Part shown: positions 33,801-46,765 of the stretch, piece by piece
Numbering within the stretch: the first letter of the stretch is position 1
Layout of the letters: each line of letters opens with the position of its first letter
Assembly: GCA_020205615.1 (NCBI GenBank)
Contig: CM035173.1
Span: 32,084,293-32,148,292 of the forward strand
DNA from: Panax quinquefolius
Taxonomy: Eukaryota > Streptophyta > Magnoliopsida > Apiales > Araliaceae
Reading direction: 5' to 3'
Length of the DNA: 64,000 nt
Notes under the pieces: generated by a model
Told to the model about the DNA's origin: nothing
The model's input: the letters and a program-made list of their open reading frames with translations, nothing else
Databases searched by the model: none
Program-made: the position numbers and the translations under genes

Positions 33801-36591
33801 TGTAAGACCGAATTTTTTAAATAAAAGGAATTTCCTTTATTTATTATTTTGAAATAGTAAGGGTTGATTTGATTAATGTGGATAGTTAAGGGTTAAATAC
33901 GCAAATATTTCAAAATAAGCAAGTGGTTATAAAATATTCATTATCGTCGGGAATATTCGTTTGGTCGTGGAATATTCGTGACTGTCAGAATATTAAATAC
34001 TGACAGTTGCGAAAACATGTGGGCCCCATAACGAAAGCGATTGGATGAAGAAAGCGACAAATATAAGTTGTTTTTAAATAATCTGGCGTAGTTATTACTG
34101 ATTAATCTTGTTGGAATACCGGTGGTTAAAACACACTAATACGCGTTGTTGAACAGTAGCATACCAGTATTGCACCAATTATTGATTCTTACGTAGAAGG
34201 CACTACTCAATAATGGTTACGAATAATTACTGCTCAAAGATTTTATCGAGTTAATAATTGTCTGCGTTGATATTTTATATTGTTGTTGTTTCAATAATGT
34301 CATTACACGGTATTTTTCATTATCGGCAATAATTCATATTATCTGAATAATATTATTAGATAACATTATTGGAAATGTCTAGAAAGTTACATCTAAGGAG
34401 AGGTTTGGTCACCTAATCATGGCGCCAGAAGAAGAAGAAATTCTTATCGAAAGCCCTCTTTCTGAACCGCCTGCTGGTCAATAATATTGTGATTCAGTAA
34501 TATTATTTGTGAATAATTAATTATTGATTCATATGATGAGAAAAATATTGATTTTATGTGGATATAGATGGAGAAAATTTTTTATAGTGACAATTGTTGA
34601 AAATTGAAATTTTATCTTTTTCGATAAAATAATTCATTTAAATATATTATTATATTTTAATAATATAATAATGGTGATATTTTACAACGAATGTGGGATA
34701 TATGAGTATACGAGGAGGAAGAGTATTTTGTTGTAATAAATGTTTAAAACATGTTAAACATGTCGGTGGACCCCATTTATCGATCGAAATTTGATTATAA
34801 ATGTAAAATCACCCGCTTGTGGATTTCGGTCGATTTCTATTTGGAATTTGGGAAAACTTTCTTCTGCAAAGTTAGAGAATTGAAATTCCTATAAAACTCG
34901 CGAGATTCGAATTTTCTGATGAAAGGGCTATTTATTATGAATTATTGAAGTTCTGAAGCTCCGAAATAATTAATTTTTGAAGTTTTAAATATTTTTAATA
35001 AGAAAAACGTTTTTTTTGAGTTAGGCAAGGTGAGTCACTCTTGGTGGCTGATGGTTTGAATCAGATTTTGGGTGCGTGAGGAATTTAATAATTATATATT
35101 AATATTTTATTAAATTTTCGCTTTGTGTTCTAAGCAATTTCCTATAAATAGGTGCTTTAGGTTAGAATTGAAAATCACACCGTAAACTAAAGTTTTCTCT
35201 CTATATTATCGAGCGTATTCTTGTGAGTATTTTGAGTATACTTTGAGTATTGTTAGACGGTGCAAGTTCCTTCTTAAGACTATATCCGTGTTTCAAATTA
35301 AGAGTCTTGATCTTTCGAGGTAAGGATATTATTTTTTTTGTAATGATATTATTTCTTCAATATCATTATCTTTCAAATGTTGATCCGAAGTTTTATCAAA
35401 TTTGGAACTTTTTCATGCCGGGGTTCATTATTCATGGGTTCTTATTCATGAGTTACTATTCACGAAGTTATTATTCATGAGTTATTATTCACGAGTTCTT
35501 ATTCACGAGTACTATTCATATAAAGCGTGAAGATGTTTTTGTGGAATTTCTATCTTTTGGTGTGAATTACTATTCACGATATTTAAGACTATTCACGATA
35601 TCTGGATTATTCACGATATACTGATTATTCACCGAAAAATAAAATTTCTTTCTTTTTCGTCAAAACATCTATTCGGATACTAACTCGATTGTATCCATGT
35701 TTTGACCATTCTTGAATTTTACACCACTATGATTATTTTGAGGTATTTTTAGACGTGGATAAAACCAAGTACTAATCCTTAATCCTTAATCCTTGTCATT
35801 TTGTTTCTTCACCGATTCGTTTCTTTAAAAAAAATATTTTTCATCATCCTCGGTCTTAAATGATGATATTATGGAATATCTTTTTACCAGAGTGCAAAGA
35901 TGAATGATTTCTTAAGAATATCTTTGGTCCAGAGTGCAAAGATGAATGATTTCGAAGAATATCTTTGGCCCGTAGTGCAAAAGATGAACAGTGTTTAAAT
36001 GAACATGATTAATCGATGAATATCTTTGGCACAGAAGCAAAGATGAATATTTGATTCCGGATGTATATTGATTGATGTTACGGGGATAAAAGATGAGCGA
36101 TGAACTTTTAAATTCATACATAGAATATAGTAGTTTGCATTTCTACTTAACTCTTCTAATGAATTATTATTTCATTGCGAATATTGATTTAAAATTTGTC
36201 ATCTATTGTATTCTATTATATTTTTCCTGTTGAAGACTAACGATAATTTGTTGTATATTATCTTAGTCATAATATTCTTTATCGAGCTAGTTGAGCTCAC
36301 CCTTTTCCTTTTTGTTCCATTTTTCTCGGGAGGTGAGAATATAGCGAGTACTAGCCTGGGTATGGAATGAAGGTTTTAGAAAGGATTGTTTAGTAGTCCT
36401 CACCATTTTTATAAAATAATGTATCAATAAATGTGATGAGGATTTATTTGAGTATAGATATTGTACAGAAGATAATATTTGTATTCAAACTCACAGCTTT
36501 TCTTTGTTGTAATAATAAAGTTGTAGTTGTTTTTGTACCATGTATTGACAACTCAGAATAGGTGATGTATACCTATTTTGGGGGCGTCACA
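33801..36591 (+). repeat. LTR-A copy A8 (3' LTR of the complete gypsy element)
   Basis: 2791 bp, directly after the polypurine tract (33791-33800). Same modules as the 5' LTR: TATA CCTATAAATA (35141-35150), donor GAG|GTAAGG (GT 35320-35321), TATTCACG minisatellite (about 35425-35635), hairpin array (35877-36044), U5 palindrome near 36390-36440, end GGGGGCGTCACA at 36591. Long A/T-only blocks are identical to the 5' LTR, while C/G-containing spots differ by small indels (see findings). Confidence 0.95.
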
Positions 36592-36596
36592 ATATT

Positions 36597-36932
36597 CTTT
36601 ACTGGGCTAGTTGAGTTCACTCTTTTCCTTTTTGTTCCATTTTTCTTCTCAAGAGGCGAGAATTTAGCGGGAAGTAGTCGGGGTATGAAATGATGGTTTT
36701 AGACAGTTGTTTAACAGTCCTCACTATTTTGTAAAATAGTGTATCAATAATTGTAATGAGGACGTATTTGAGTATGGATATTGTCTATAAGATAATATTT
36801 GTATTTAAACTCACAGTATATGTGTTATCGTATTTTGCACGATAATTGTAATAATAAAAGTTGTAGTTGTTTCTGTACCATGTATTTGACGACTCAGAAT
36901 GGGTTATGTGGACCTATTTTGGGGGCGTCACT
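36597..36932 (+). repeat. LTR-A copy A6, right part
   Basis: Resumes A6 after the ATATT duplication: CTTTACTGGGCTAGTTGAG, pyrimidine-rich stretch with TTCTTCTCAAGAGGCGAG (about 36643-36661), nested palindrome with CACTATTTTGTAAAATAGTG (about 36720-36740), end GGGGGCGTCACT (36932). Followed by ACAAT (36933-36937). Confidence 0.9.
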
Positions 36933-37473
36933 ACAATGATATAAGAAATCAATCAAGTGATGTGACGCTCCCAAAATCGAGACTATTTTCCATCCTGATA
37001 TTGTGCGTTAATACTACCTTATTAAAGCTTTAAAACATTTTTTAATGTTAAAATAGCTAAAAATGCAGAATAATTTTTTTTTATTTCTTTCCATCATTCG
37101 TTCCCTGAATCGCAACCTTTACAATTTTTCTTTATACTAGAATCATATTTATTATATGATTTGTATAATCTGTGTAAACGTATTAAAAACTTAAGTCTCA
37201 ATACTTAATATCTTTTCTATTGATGATTCACTTATTTCGTAATCATATTTATTCTCATTTCGTAATAAACATTCTTTATCCATTCAATATTTCAAACTAT
37301 ACATAATTGACAATTACATTTAACAAAAATATCAATAATAGATTTATACATTTCTAATTCAAGGAAATGTATTCATTTTGCACATCGTTCAATCTTCATC
37401 ATCCGTATAACAAGTAATATAGCTTAACATCATTAACATGCAAAAAGTTTGTGTTTTCAAGATTGAGCTCGAC

Positions 37474-40236
37474 TGTGACGCCCCCAAAATAGGTTCAATC
37501 CACCCAACCCATTCTTAGTTGCCAAATACATGGTACAGAAAATAACTACAACTTCTTATTACAATTGTCGTGCAAAATACGACAACATATATACTGTGAA
37601 TTTAAATGCAAATAATATCTTCTAGACAATATCCACACTCAAATAAAGTCTTCATTACAATTATTGATACACTATTTTACAAAATAGTGAGGACTACTAA
37701 AATAACTATCTTGAACCATCACTCCACATCTCGACTAGTTTCCGCTATATTCTCGCCTCCTGAGAAGAAAAATAGAACAAAAAGGAAAAGGGTGTGCTCA
37801 ACTAGCCTAGTAAAGAATATTATGACTAAGATAATGTACAACAAATTATCCTTAGTCTTCAACATGGAAGAATCTGATAGAATATAATAGACAACAAGTT
37901 TTAGATCAACAACTGCAGCGGAAACAACAATTCATTAGAAGAGTTAAGTAGATAATGAAATCTACTATCATCTATGAATTTAAAAGTCCATCATCGATAT
38001 TTTATCCCTGTAACATCAATCAATATACATCTTGAATCAAATATTCATCTTTGCACTACGGGCCAAAGATATGTATTCGTATCCCCAGTTGGTCATGTTC
38101 ATCTCAACACCTGTTCATCTTTGTACTACGAGCCAAAGATATTCATCAGGAAATCATTCATCTTTGCACTACAGGCCAAAGATATTCAGTTATATCATCA
38201 TTTAGGACTAAGGATGATGAAAAATATTTTAAAGAAAACGAATCCAGTGAGACAAAAGAAAAAATATTAGGGATTCGTACTTTAGACAATCCAAGTTCAA
38301 AAATACTCCATAATAAACCATAGTGGAGTAAAATTCAAGAATAAAGATCAAAACATGGATACAATCAAAGATAGTAACAAAAATAGACATCTGGGACAAA
38401 GAAGATAAAATTTCATTTTTCGGTGAGTAGTGTCGTATTCGTGAATAGTACCGTATACGTGAATAGTTTCCGGATACATGAATAGTAACCCCGACACTTA
38501 ATCGAAAGGTAGAAATTCCACAAGAAAAATCATCATACTTCGTGAATAGTACTCGTGAATAGTAACTCATGAATAGTAACTCGTGAATAGTAACCCCGAC
38601 ATGAAAAGGTAAAAATTTCATAATAAAATTCATACCAATATTCCAATATAATGATATTGAAAGAAATAATATCATTTACGAAGAAAATAACATCTCTTAC
38701 CTCAAAATAATAGTACTTACGGTTGAATATCGATATAATTTGAAAAAACTTAGATCAGTATAGCAACACTCAAAGTATCAAAATACTCACAAAAATACGC
38801 TCGATAATATAGAGAGAGAAAACTTCAGTTTCTGGTGTGATTTTCAATTATAACCTAATCACCCTATTTATAGGAAAAGGCTTAGAACACCAAAACAGAA
38901 AATTTAATAAAATAATATTATTTATAACAAAATTCCTACACCCACTTTGAATTCAGATTCCAGCATTTCCCACATGCAAAAGTACCATTGTGCTGCCCAC
39001 CTTCTAAAAATCTCTAACAAAAATATTTTAAATCACTTATAAATTTAGAAATTTCAATAAATCATAATAAATAGCCCTTTTATTAGAAAAATTCGAATCT
39101 TATATCCATTCCATAGGAAATTTAATTCTCTACAACTTTGTAGCTTTGAGTTTTTCCAAATTCTAAACAGAAATTGACCGAAATCCACATACGGACGATT
39201 TTACAGGCTATAATCAAATTTCAGTAAAAAATGGGGCCCACCAACATGTTTAACATGTTTTTAGCATTTATTGTAACAAAAATACTCTTCTTCCTCAATT
39301 ACTCATATATCACACATTTATTGTAAAAATATCACCATTATTATATTATTGTAATATAATAATATATTTAAATGAATTATTTTATCAGAAAAGATAAAAT
39401 ATTAATTTTCAACAATTGTCACTTTTCTAAAATTCCTCCTTTTATATCCACATAAAATAAATATTTTTCTTATCATATATATCAATAATTAATTATTCAC
39501 AAATAATATTACGTAATCATAATAATGACAACCTGGTCGTTCTACAGAAAGAGGGGCTTTCCAATAAGGATTTCTCCTTCTTGCAAGCGCAATTAGGTGA
39601 CCAAACCTCTCATTGTATGTAACTTCCTTAGATATTGCCAATAATGCTATCTAATAATATTATTCAAATAATATGAATTATTGATCTGATAATGGAAAAT
39701 ACTGTGCAGTGACAATTATTGAGACAACAATAATATAAAATATCAACGTAGGAATTATTGAATCAATAAAATAAGATATTGAAAAGTAATTACTGTAACA
39801 ATTATTGAGTAGTGCCTTCCTACGTAAGAATCAATAATTCAAAAATACTATACAATATTTACATGTATTTTTTGTCGCAAGAAACCACGCCAGACATCAG
39901 TATTTTAACCACCGGGTATTCTAACAGTATTAACGATAACCATTACGCCGTTATTTATAAAAACTCAAACTTGTCGTTTTTTTTATTCCAATCGCTTTCG
40001 GTTATGGGGCCCACACAAGACTGTGTTGTCGTACGAATATTCCCCAACAGTAAGAATATTTCACGACCAAACGAATATTCCCTGACAACAATGAATATTT
40101 TATAACCACTTGCTTATTTGAAATATTTGCGCATTTTACCAGAACTAACCACATTAATCAAATCAACCCCTTTACTATTTCAAAATAATAAATAGAGGAA
40201 ATTAAATCTTTATTTATAAAAAGTTGAGGTCTTACA
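37474..40236 (-). repeat. Solo LTR-A copy A9 inserted in LTR-B
   Basis: 2763 bp in inverse orientation (sense start TGTAAGACC at 40236, sense end GGGGGCGTCACA at 37474), flanked by TCGAC (37469-37473, 40237-40241). In sense order: TATA (CTATAAATAG, inverted at about 38864-38873), donor GAG|GTAAGAG (intron side begins at 38700), TATTCACG minisatellite (about 38430-38600), three hairpin units (38047-38183), acceptor TTCTTCTCAG|GAGG (AG at 37760-37761), nested palindrome (about 37650-37697). The best reference for LTR-A type II with both splice-like signals. Confidence 0.95.
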
Positions 40237-41539
40237 TCGACAACCCAACAAATTTAACAGTCCATCATGTTTCACATAACACACAATTCCATATGCACTA
40301 CATTTCCTTTACTATGCATATCCGCATGCAACATATATTCTTTACTATGCATATCCTACATGCATCAATAATTCCTTACAAAGCATACATTCATGCATTA
40401 TACATTTCTAATTTATCGAGTTACATCATATAACATGTGCTATCACATATCACATATAAATTGAGTTCCATAACCCAATTACCTAAGCCATATTTTGACT
40501 AACAATTCATAGAGAATGGTATGTAACTCACCACATAATCACATTTAATCCACAAACATAATAGAATTGAAAAACTTGCCTCGTTCGTAGTTCATTATCT
40601 ACCTCATTCATATCCATAATTTCTTCCTTCAAACGATAACCTACATTATAATAATTTAATATAATAATAATCATCATTCAAGTATATTAACAATAATTTA
40701 TATATTAATATTATGATTAAATAATATTAATATATTTAATAATTTATTATTGTTAATAATATATGTGTATTGTATGTTATCTCATCTTGAACTAACCCAT
40801 TCACAATAGAAAACTCTTTATCTCAATCATATCAATGGTTACTGAAAATCTCTCCCTCTTACAAACAAGTACAATTTGCGGACAAATTTGGATTCTTAGA
40901 TTCTACATGTTAAAGCTCACTTCCTTGCTTTCTTTCAAGTAATCTACATTTACTGCTCCAGCTCATGAGACTTTCTCTGCTCACTAATTTTTTTTTAAGT
41001 GAGTCTGTATCTTATACAACTTTCTCTCATATGTTTCACTCATTTAATCTACTAAAAGCATTAGTTTCACTGGTTCTCTGAGTCTTACTAAGTGAGCTCA
41101 AGTCTTTTCTTAATAATTTTGAAAACTAAACTGGTGTTTGCCGGTCTTGATTTTTATTTTTATCCTTTTACTTTTAATTTTGATTCAAAGCTCTAATCTC
41201 TATTATTCACAACAAAGATCTATTTTTTTTTCTTTTGTAGTTAAAACTAAACTGGTGTTTGCTGGTCTTGAAAGTTGTTTTTTTTTTTTTTTAGATTCTT
41301 CATCTTGTGTTTATGACAATAAGTATTCAGATTCCCTTGTAAATACCCACTTAGTTTAATGTCTACTTGCTCATAGAAACCTTTACTTCTATAATAATTT
41401 ATAGTTTCATTCCTGTATCCTAACGCGTTAAATACAATCGCGTTTCAACATGACGCCAAAACAGCTCAGCCGCAGCAGCCAAACCAGGCCATCCGATGCA
41501 GCAAACCATGCTCTCTTGCCCCCTTTTTCATTTTCTAGT

Positions 41540-42540
41540 TTACAAACCACAAGTCTAATAGAAACCAAAATTTAGCATGTTATAAAGGGTATATCATATT
41601 ATTTAAAAAAATATATAACTTGGCGGATTCCGCCCTTTTAGACAGATTTAGCAAAGGCCAAAACTGCCAAGCTGAAACTATCATAGTAGCACGGTGCAGC
41701 GCACGCTGTGCGCTGCGCAGCCCAGCCCATAATCAACTTTGAAATTTTATAACTTACAATCCTTGTTTCCTATTGAAATCAACTTTTGATAGGTTATAGT
41801 GGGTATGACATAGTATTTTTTTTTTAAAATATAGCTCTTCTAATTTAGGCATCCTAGACAGGCGAAACAAGAAGCCAAAACTGCTTGGCTGAAGTCACTG
41901 CAACAGCGCAGCACAGCGCCACACAGGGCTGCTGCTGCTGCTGCCCATCTGCACGCCAAGGTCAAATAACCCACTTTGTGAATTAATAACTTTCAAACCG
42001 TAAGTTCAAATGAAACCAATTTATAATATGTTGTAAAGGGCATGGCAAGGTATTTTTAAAAAATATAACTCATCTATTTCGGACCTCATAAGCAGCCTAA
42101 AACAGGCCCCAAAAATGTTCGCTCGTAACAGTTTTAAAATTTTTTTCCAGCCCAACCCTATTGCGCTAAAACAGTCATAACTTCTTCGTTTCAAAACATT
42201 TTTGAGCGATTCTTGCGCCCACGCGAAGCTAACTTCCGGGACTAAAACTTTTATTCTTTGACCATTTTCAAATTATTAGCACAAAATTCCAGAAAATCCG
42301 TGCAAGGGGCTGCTTCGAATCTGTTTTCCAGATTTTTGGCAGATTCGACGCGACTACTTTGAACTATCATAACTCCATGCTCCGAAGTCGGAATTAATCC
42401 GTTCCGGAGTCTATGAAAATATTATTCAGAGTACTATAATACCCCAAAAGCCCAGAATTTTCTGAACAATCTAACTACCCTCGAATTTTCCTTTTAGGGT
42501 CTAATTTTTCAGATTTTATTTCTTCAAATCTCCTAATGGT
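41540..42540. repeat. Phased ~190-235-bp degenerate repeats in LTR-B
   Basis: Successive units begin with (T/A)ATAACTT/ATAACTC words at about 41747, 41985, 42175 and 42369, preceded by a unit from about 41540. Units 1-3 also share an internal order: AAACCAA.TTTA, TGTTATAAAGGGTAT, a T-run, AAAATATA-ACT and a GCC-AAAACTGC block. GC-rich patches with GCAGC/GCGCAG and a short (GCT)n near 41930-41940. Non-coding in any frame that I can follow. Confidence 0.55.
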
Positions 42541-42741
42541 TAGCGTAACTTTTGCTATACATGTCCGAATGACTTGAAACTTGTTCCTACTTCAAGACCT
42601 TGCTATAAGGTACATTAATTCAAGCAAGTTCATCCCAAAAAAAACATGCGGTGGTTCATTAATCATAAATTGTTTTATCACAATGAAATTCTCCATCAAT
42701 TGTAATTCCATTTCTCCAAGTAACCAAAATCTTGTTGATAT

Positions 42742-42951
42742 TTACTCCTTCATTCTGCAGTACACGTGAAATGATTGAGCAGCTAGTAGGATCACTAGCC
42801 TCACATTTGTTGGGCAGTATAATATGGCTAACAACTCAAGGAAGACATCAACTAAGAGAGACTCTACAGACCAATTATTTAACCATGAAACTGGGGCCCT
42901 AGAACCTAGAACTATATATAATACCAAACTTATTAAGTAGGTAGCGGGCAC
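42742..42951 (-). pseudogene. Possible copia RNase H scrap
   Basis: A 69-codon minus-strand frame with LGSRAPVSWLN near its N-terminal third, resembling the G.APVSW.SK motif of copia RNase H; the rest is too diverged to assign. Flanked by LTR-B sequence without visible LTRs of its own. Could be chance similarity. Confidence 0.3.
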
Positions 42952-43279
42952 CCCAATTTAACAGAACGTGACAAGTACTTCGGTTAATAGTCTCTATATT
43001 ACTATCAAGGGTAACACCTTGTTTTGATTCACTTAATAAACTTGGGTTATCATATAACCCATATATACATGTCATCTTGCCAAAAATATAAGCTAATTAT
43101 CAGGTTTTAACATAACAGCCTCTTAAAGGAAAAACTTCAAACACCTTGAAGGCATACTTTCAAAAAACAGAACTCATAATCATTTAAAGATAATTAAGCC
43201 AAGAATTTTTTCTTTAATTCTTCTTCCTTATTACTCGACACAACAACCACTAATCCACTTACATATCTATTCACAATCC

Positions 43280-45479
43280 TGTAAGGCCTATCTTAGTTCC
43301 AGATCATGCTCAAGCAGCTCAATCCTTCTTCTTTAGTTCAGTGCATTAGTTGCTTTAGTTTCATTTCCTATTAACAAGAACAGTTGATTAATATTCAGTT
43401 ATTAATTTCCTGATTTAGTATGTAAGGCCAGAGTAGTCCTTGTTTACTGTAGTCCAAGGACATATCAGTCTTTTATTGCCTTTTCTGTTCTGGAGTTTGT
43501 CACATTTTTGTTGTTGAATGCTAAGCTATAAGTGAAGGAAATTAGTTGTATTGGATCACGCGATGATTAAATGAAAATCTTTTCTCTCTCTTTTCTTCTG
43601 AGCTCCTCCCTCCTTCGATAATTCTTTTCTTTCACAGGAAGAAACTCTTTTTCCATTACTAAATTAGCTGCAGATTTTTTTCAATTAAGCTGGAACAGCA
43701 GTCTGTTCCTTACAATTTGGTATCAGAGCCACTCGATCCCTTCATGGCAACAAACAACCAACGTCTCAGCAACTTGGAAGAGCAGATAGGGGAGCACACT
43801 GAGTCCTTGTTGCAGCTTAAGACATAATTGCAACAGTCAGTGGTGAGTCTTAAGCAGGATTTTGGAGCATAAATGGGTGGTTTCAAACAGGACTTTGAAG
43901 TAAAAACGGATCAGAAGATGCAGCAGATGATGCAAGGGTTTGAAGCTCTGCTAGCAATAAGGCTATCGATGGGTCAACACAATACTGGTAATCCCAACAA
44001 CCCATCTGGTTCAATATTGGGTCCTTTGGATGGTGGGGGAAGTAATGAGAGGACTGGTAATAACATTTTCAAAGCTATTAAATTCGAGTTTCCCAAATTT
44101 GATGGAACTAACCCTAGGTCATGGGTTAGAAGATGTAATAAATTGTTTGCACATCATGTTGTGGCTGAGGATCAAAAACTATATTTAGCCACCATGAATT
44201 TGGAAAGGAATGCTGAAGAATGGTGTGTTGGGTTTGTTCCCGAAGGAGTAGAACTGACATGGAATGGATTCGTTGATGAAATTGTAGCTAGATTTGGTCC
44301 TGAGTCCCAGGAAAATCCAATAGGTGAACTTAAGAACTTACAGCAGAATGGGACTATAGATGAATATAGAAGAAAATTTGAAGAATTAAAGGGCTGGGAT
44401 CTTTTAAGGAACCTTACCCTCAATGAGTCCTTCTTCATGGACTGCTTTATTGGTGGTCTAAAAGAGGAGATCAGGTTAGGTATTCAGGAGCTGAAAACCA
44501 CTACTCTTAAGGAATTAATTAGGTTGTCAAGGGTGGTTGAGGCTCAGGCCAGGATAAAGCATTATGTTGACAAGTCTAGAACTGAGAGATCTTTTATGGT
44601 AGGAGACTTGGTTTATTTGAGGATCAAACCCCATCAACAAACTAGTCTTTCTCAAACTAGGTTTGGGAAATTAAATCCCAAGTATTTTGGGCCTTTCCCT
44701 GTGATTGAGAAAATTGGTAATGTGGCTTATAAAATACAATTACCAGCTGATGCTAAAGTACATCCAGTGTTCCATGTCTCCTTGCTTAAAAAGTGTATTG
44801 GTTTAAATTGCCCCAGCTCTCTTACTTTACCTCCAATCAATGACCAGGGACAATTCTTGGTGGAACCTGTGGCTATATTGGATAGAAAATTGGTGAAGAA
44901 GAACAATGTTGCAGCTGTGGAGGTCCTAGTACAGTGTCTAATACACTACCCTCCGAGGCAACTTGGGAAGATTGGGATAGTCTTCACTGTAGGTGTCCAC
45001 AATTTCATCCTTGAGGACAAGGCTGATGTTAAAGGGGAAGGAATTGTAAGGCCTATCTTACTTCTAGATCATGCCCAAGCAACTCAATCCTTCTTCTTTA
45101 GTTTAGTGCATTAGTTGCTTTAGTTTCATTTCCTATTAATAAGAACAGTTGATTAATAATTAGTTATTAATTTTCTTATTTAGTATGTAAGGGCAGAGTA
45201 GTCCTTGTTCACTGTAGTTCAAGGACATATCAGTCTTTTATTGCCTTTTATGTTCTGGAGTTTGTCACATTTTTGTTGTTAAATGATGAGCTATAAGTGA
45301 AGGAAATTAGTTGTATTGGATCACGCGATGATTAAATGAAAATCTTTTCTCTCTCTTTTCTTTTGAGCTCCTCCCTCCTTCGATAATTCTTTTCTTTCAC
45401 AGGAAGAAACTCTTCTTTCATTACTAAATTAGCTGTAGATTTTGTTCAATTAAGCTGGAACAACAGTCTGTTCCTTACA
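43280..45479 (+). mobile_element. 2.2-kb Ty3/gypsy deletion derivative with intact LTRs
   Basis: Complete small element: 5' LTR 43280-43714 and 3' LTR 45045-45479 (435 bp each, TGTAAGGCC...TTCCTTACA, nearly identical), primer-binding site TGGTATCAGAGCC (43718-43730, perfect tRNA-iMet match), polypurine tract AAAGGGGAAGGAAT (45031-45044), and duplication AATCC (43275-43279, 45480-45484). The internal 1.3 kb keeps gag and the integrase C-terminus but lacks protease, reverse transcriptase, RNase H and integrase core. Mobilisation must have relied on enzymes from a full-length relative. Its LTRs are unrelated to LTR-A and LTR-B. Confidence 0.96.
43744..45114 (+). CDS. Gag fused in frame to integrase C-terminus/chromodomain remnant
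   Basis: The natural gag start is the ATG at 43744 (MATNNQRLSNLEEQIGEH), but in-frame stops at codons 28 and 42 leave an open frame from the ATG at 43873 to 45114, 413 codons. Residues about 60-235 are a retrotransposon gag domain (FEFPKFDGTNPRSWVRRCNKLF, WNGFVDEIVARFG, LKNLQQNGTIDEYRRKFEEL). At about residue 235 the text passes from gag helix (VVEAQAR) straight to integrase tail (IKHYVDKSRTERSFMVGDLVYLRI), then GKLNPKYFGPFPVIEKIGNVAYKIQLP and VHPVFHVSLLKK (to about 311), and a degraded chromodomain-like end (AAVEVLVQ about 352, FILEDKADVKGEGIV about 378-392). No zinc knuckle. The fusion is one uninterrupted frame. Confidence 0.88.
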
Positions 45480-46765
45480 AATCCAAGCTTAACTCTAATT
45501 ACAATACTTCTAATAAAATAATTGAAACACAAAACTTACCTTGTAAAGCTTAATTTTGCTAAAATTCTAGCTTTGATGATCAGTTATAGAAATCCTTTTA
45601 TTGTTATGTGCTTCAATTCTTCTTCAAGTCAGTACAACACTTTAATTCCTTGCTAATTTCGTTGGGTCTAGCCGAAATTAAGAAAATTTGGTGAAGGTTT
45701 GAGAATTTTGCAAACTTAATAGTTAGAGAAAAAGAGAGATGAACTGGAATGAATTGAAGAGGGAATGAAGACTGCAGATGGTTTTTGAGTGTTTAACTCT
45801 TTCTAACTTCCTTGCTCTCCTCTCTCTTCCTCCCACTCATGGCAACATGAAGGGAGAAGAAAGATAAATAACGCCCAACTTGGTCACCAAGCTTGCAACA
45901 GTGCAAGGGCACTTAAGAAATTAACCAATTTAGCTTAATTAACTGATTAAACCAATTATTCTTTTAATGCTCTTGTTAATTAATTTAATTACCCAACCTT
46001 AGTAACTTAATTTAATCAAATAAGGTACTACATAAATATCCTTAATTTATTTTACCCTCTTGGGTTCATATAATTTACATAACCCATCTTTGATATATAA
46101 ATTATATAAAGTATAACATAACATACTCAAATTACATGTTTATTTTATAATTGTAAAATAAATATGCTACATATAATTTTTTATGTAAATACAATTATTT
46201 ACATACCCAAGATATTATAATATAATATCATTATCTCATTATCATAAATTCAATTAAGAATTTATTTATTTTCTTAAGATATTACGATAAATATAATATC
46301 TTTTCTTTATTAAATTAATTTTATATAAAAATTTATTCTAATACTCTTGGGTAAAGTATATATAAATATTATATGCTTAATCCGCTTTCTTTTTTGCCTC
46401 ATTACGCAAATTATTTCCACAATTTTATTTCCTGCGTAATATATATTTATTAACTCCCCATTACTTAATTTAAATAACTTATTTAAATTATACAATCTAT
46501 ATCAGATAACTAAATTTAATTTTCTCCTTCTTTCCATAAATTATTTTTAAACAATTTATTTATATATTAAACATATAATTTAATATATTTAATTTATTCA
46601 AATATGAATTTAATTTACTAACTAGTTGATACCAATATACATATTTTATATATTGGATCTCATATACCATTATCCATTTAACATAATATCATATATCCAA
46701 TTATTTTCTTTCCTTTCTATAAATTGCCTTCACAATTTATTTAACTGTAGTAAATATTGTAATTC

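Larger units (their letters stand above)
26226..36591 (+). mobile_element. Structurally complete Ty3/gypsy element (chromovirus-like) with both LTRs
   Basis: 10.4-kb element flanked by the duplication ATATT (26221-26225, 36592-36596). 5' LTR 26226-29011, primer-binding site 29015-29030, gag 29201-30300, pol 30400-33790, polypurine tract GGAGGGAGGT (33791-33800), 3' LTR 33801-36591. Gene order protease, reverse transcriptase, RNase H, integrase with a C-terminal chromodomain-like segment marks it as Ty3/gypsy, probably the Tekay/Del group. The two LTRs are similar over their whole length, so insertion is fairly recent, yet gag and pol contain many frame changes. It sits inside LTR-A copy A6 and its own LTRs are LTR-A, type II. 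Confidence 0.95.

Noticed and set aside
41091..41095. AGTGA here matches 36956-36960 and the preceding AGTCTTACTA looks like an LTR start, suggesting a short LTR-B ending at 41090.
   Set aside because: AGTGA at 49584-49588 gives the same duplication and, unlike 41091, restores continuous antisense LTR-A on the far side.
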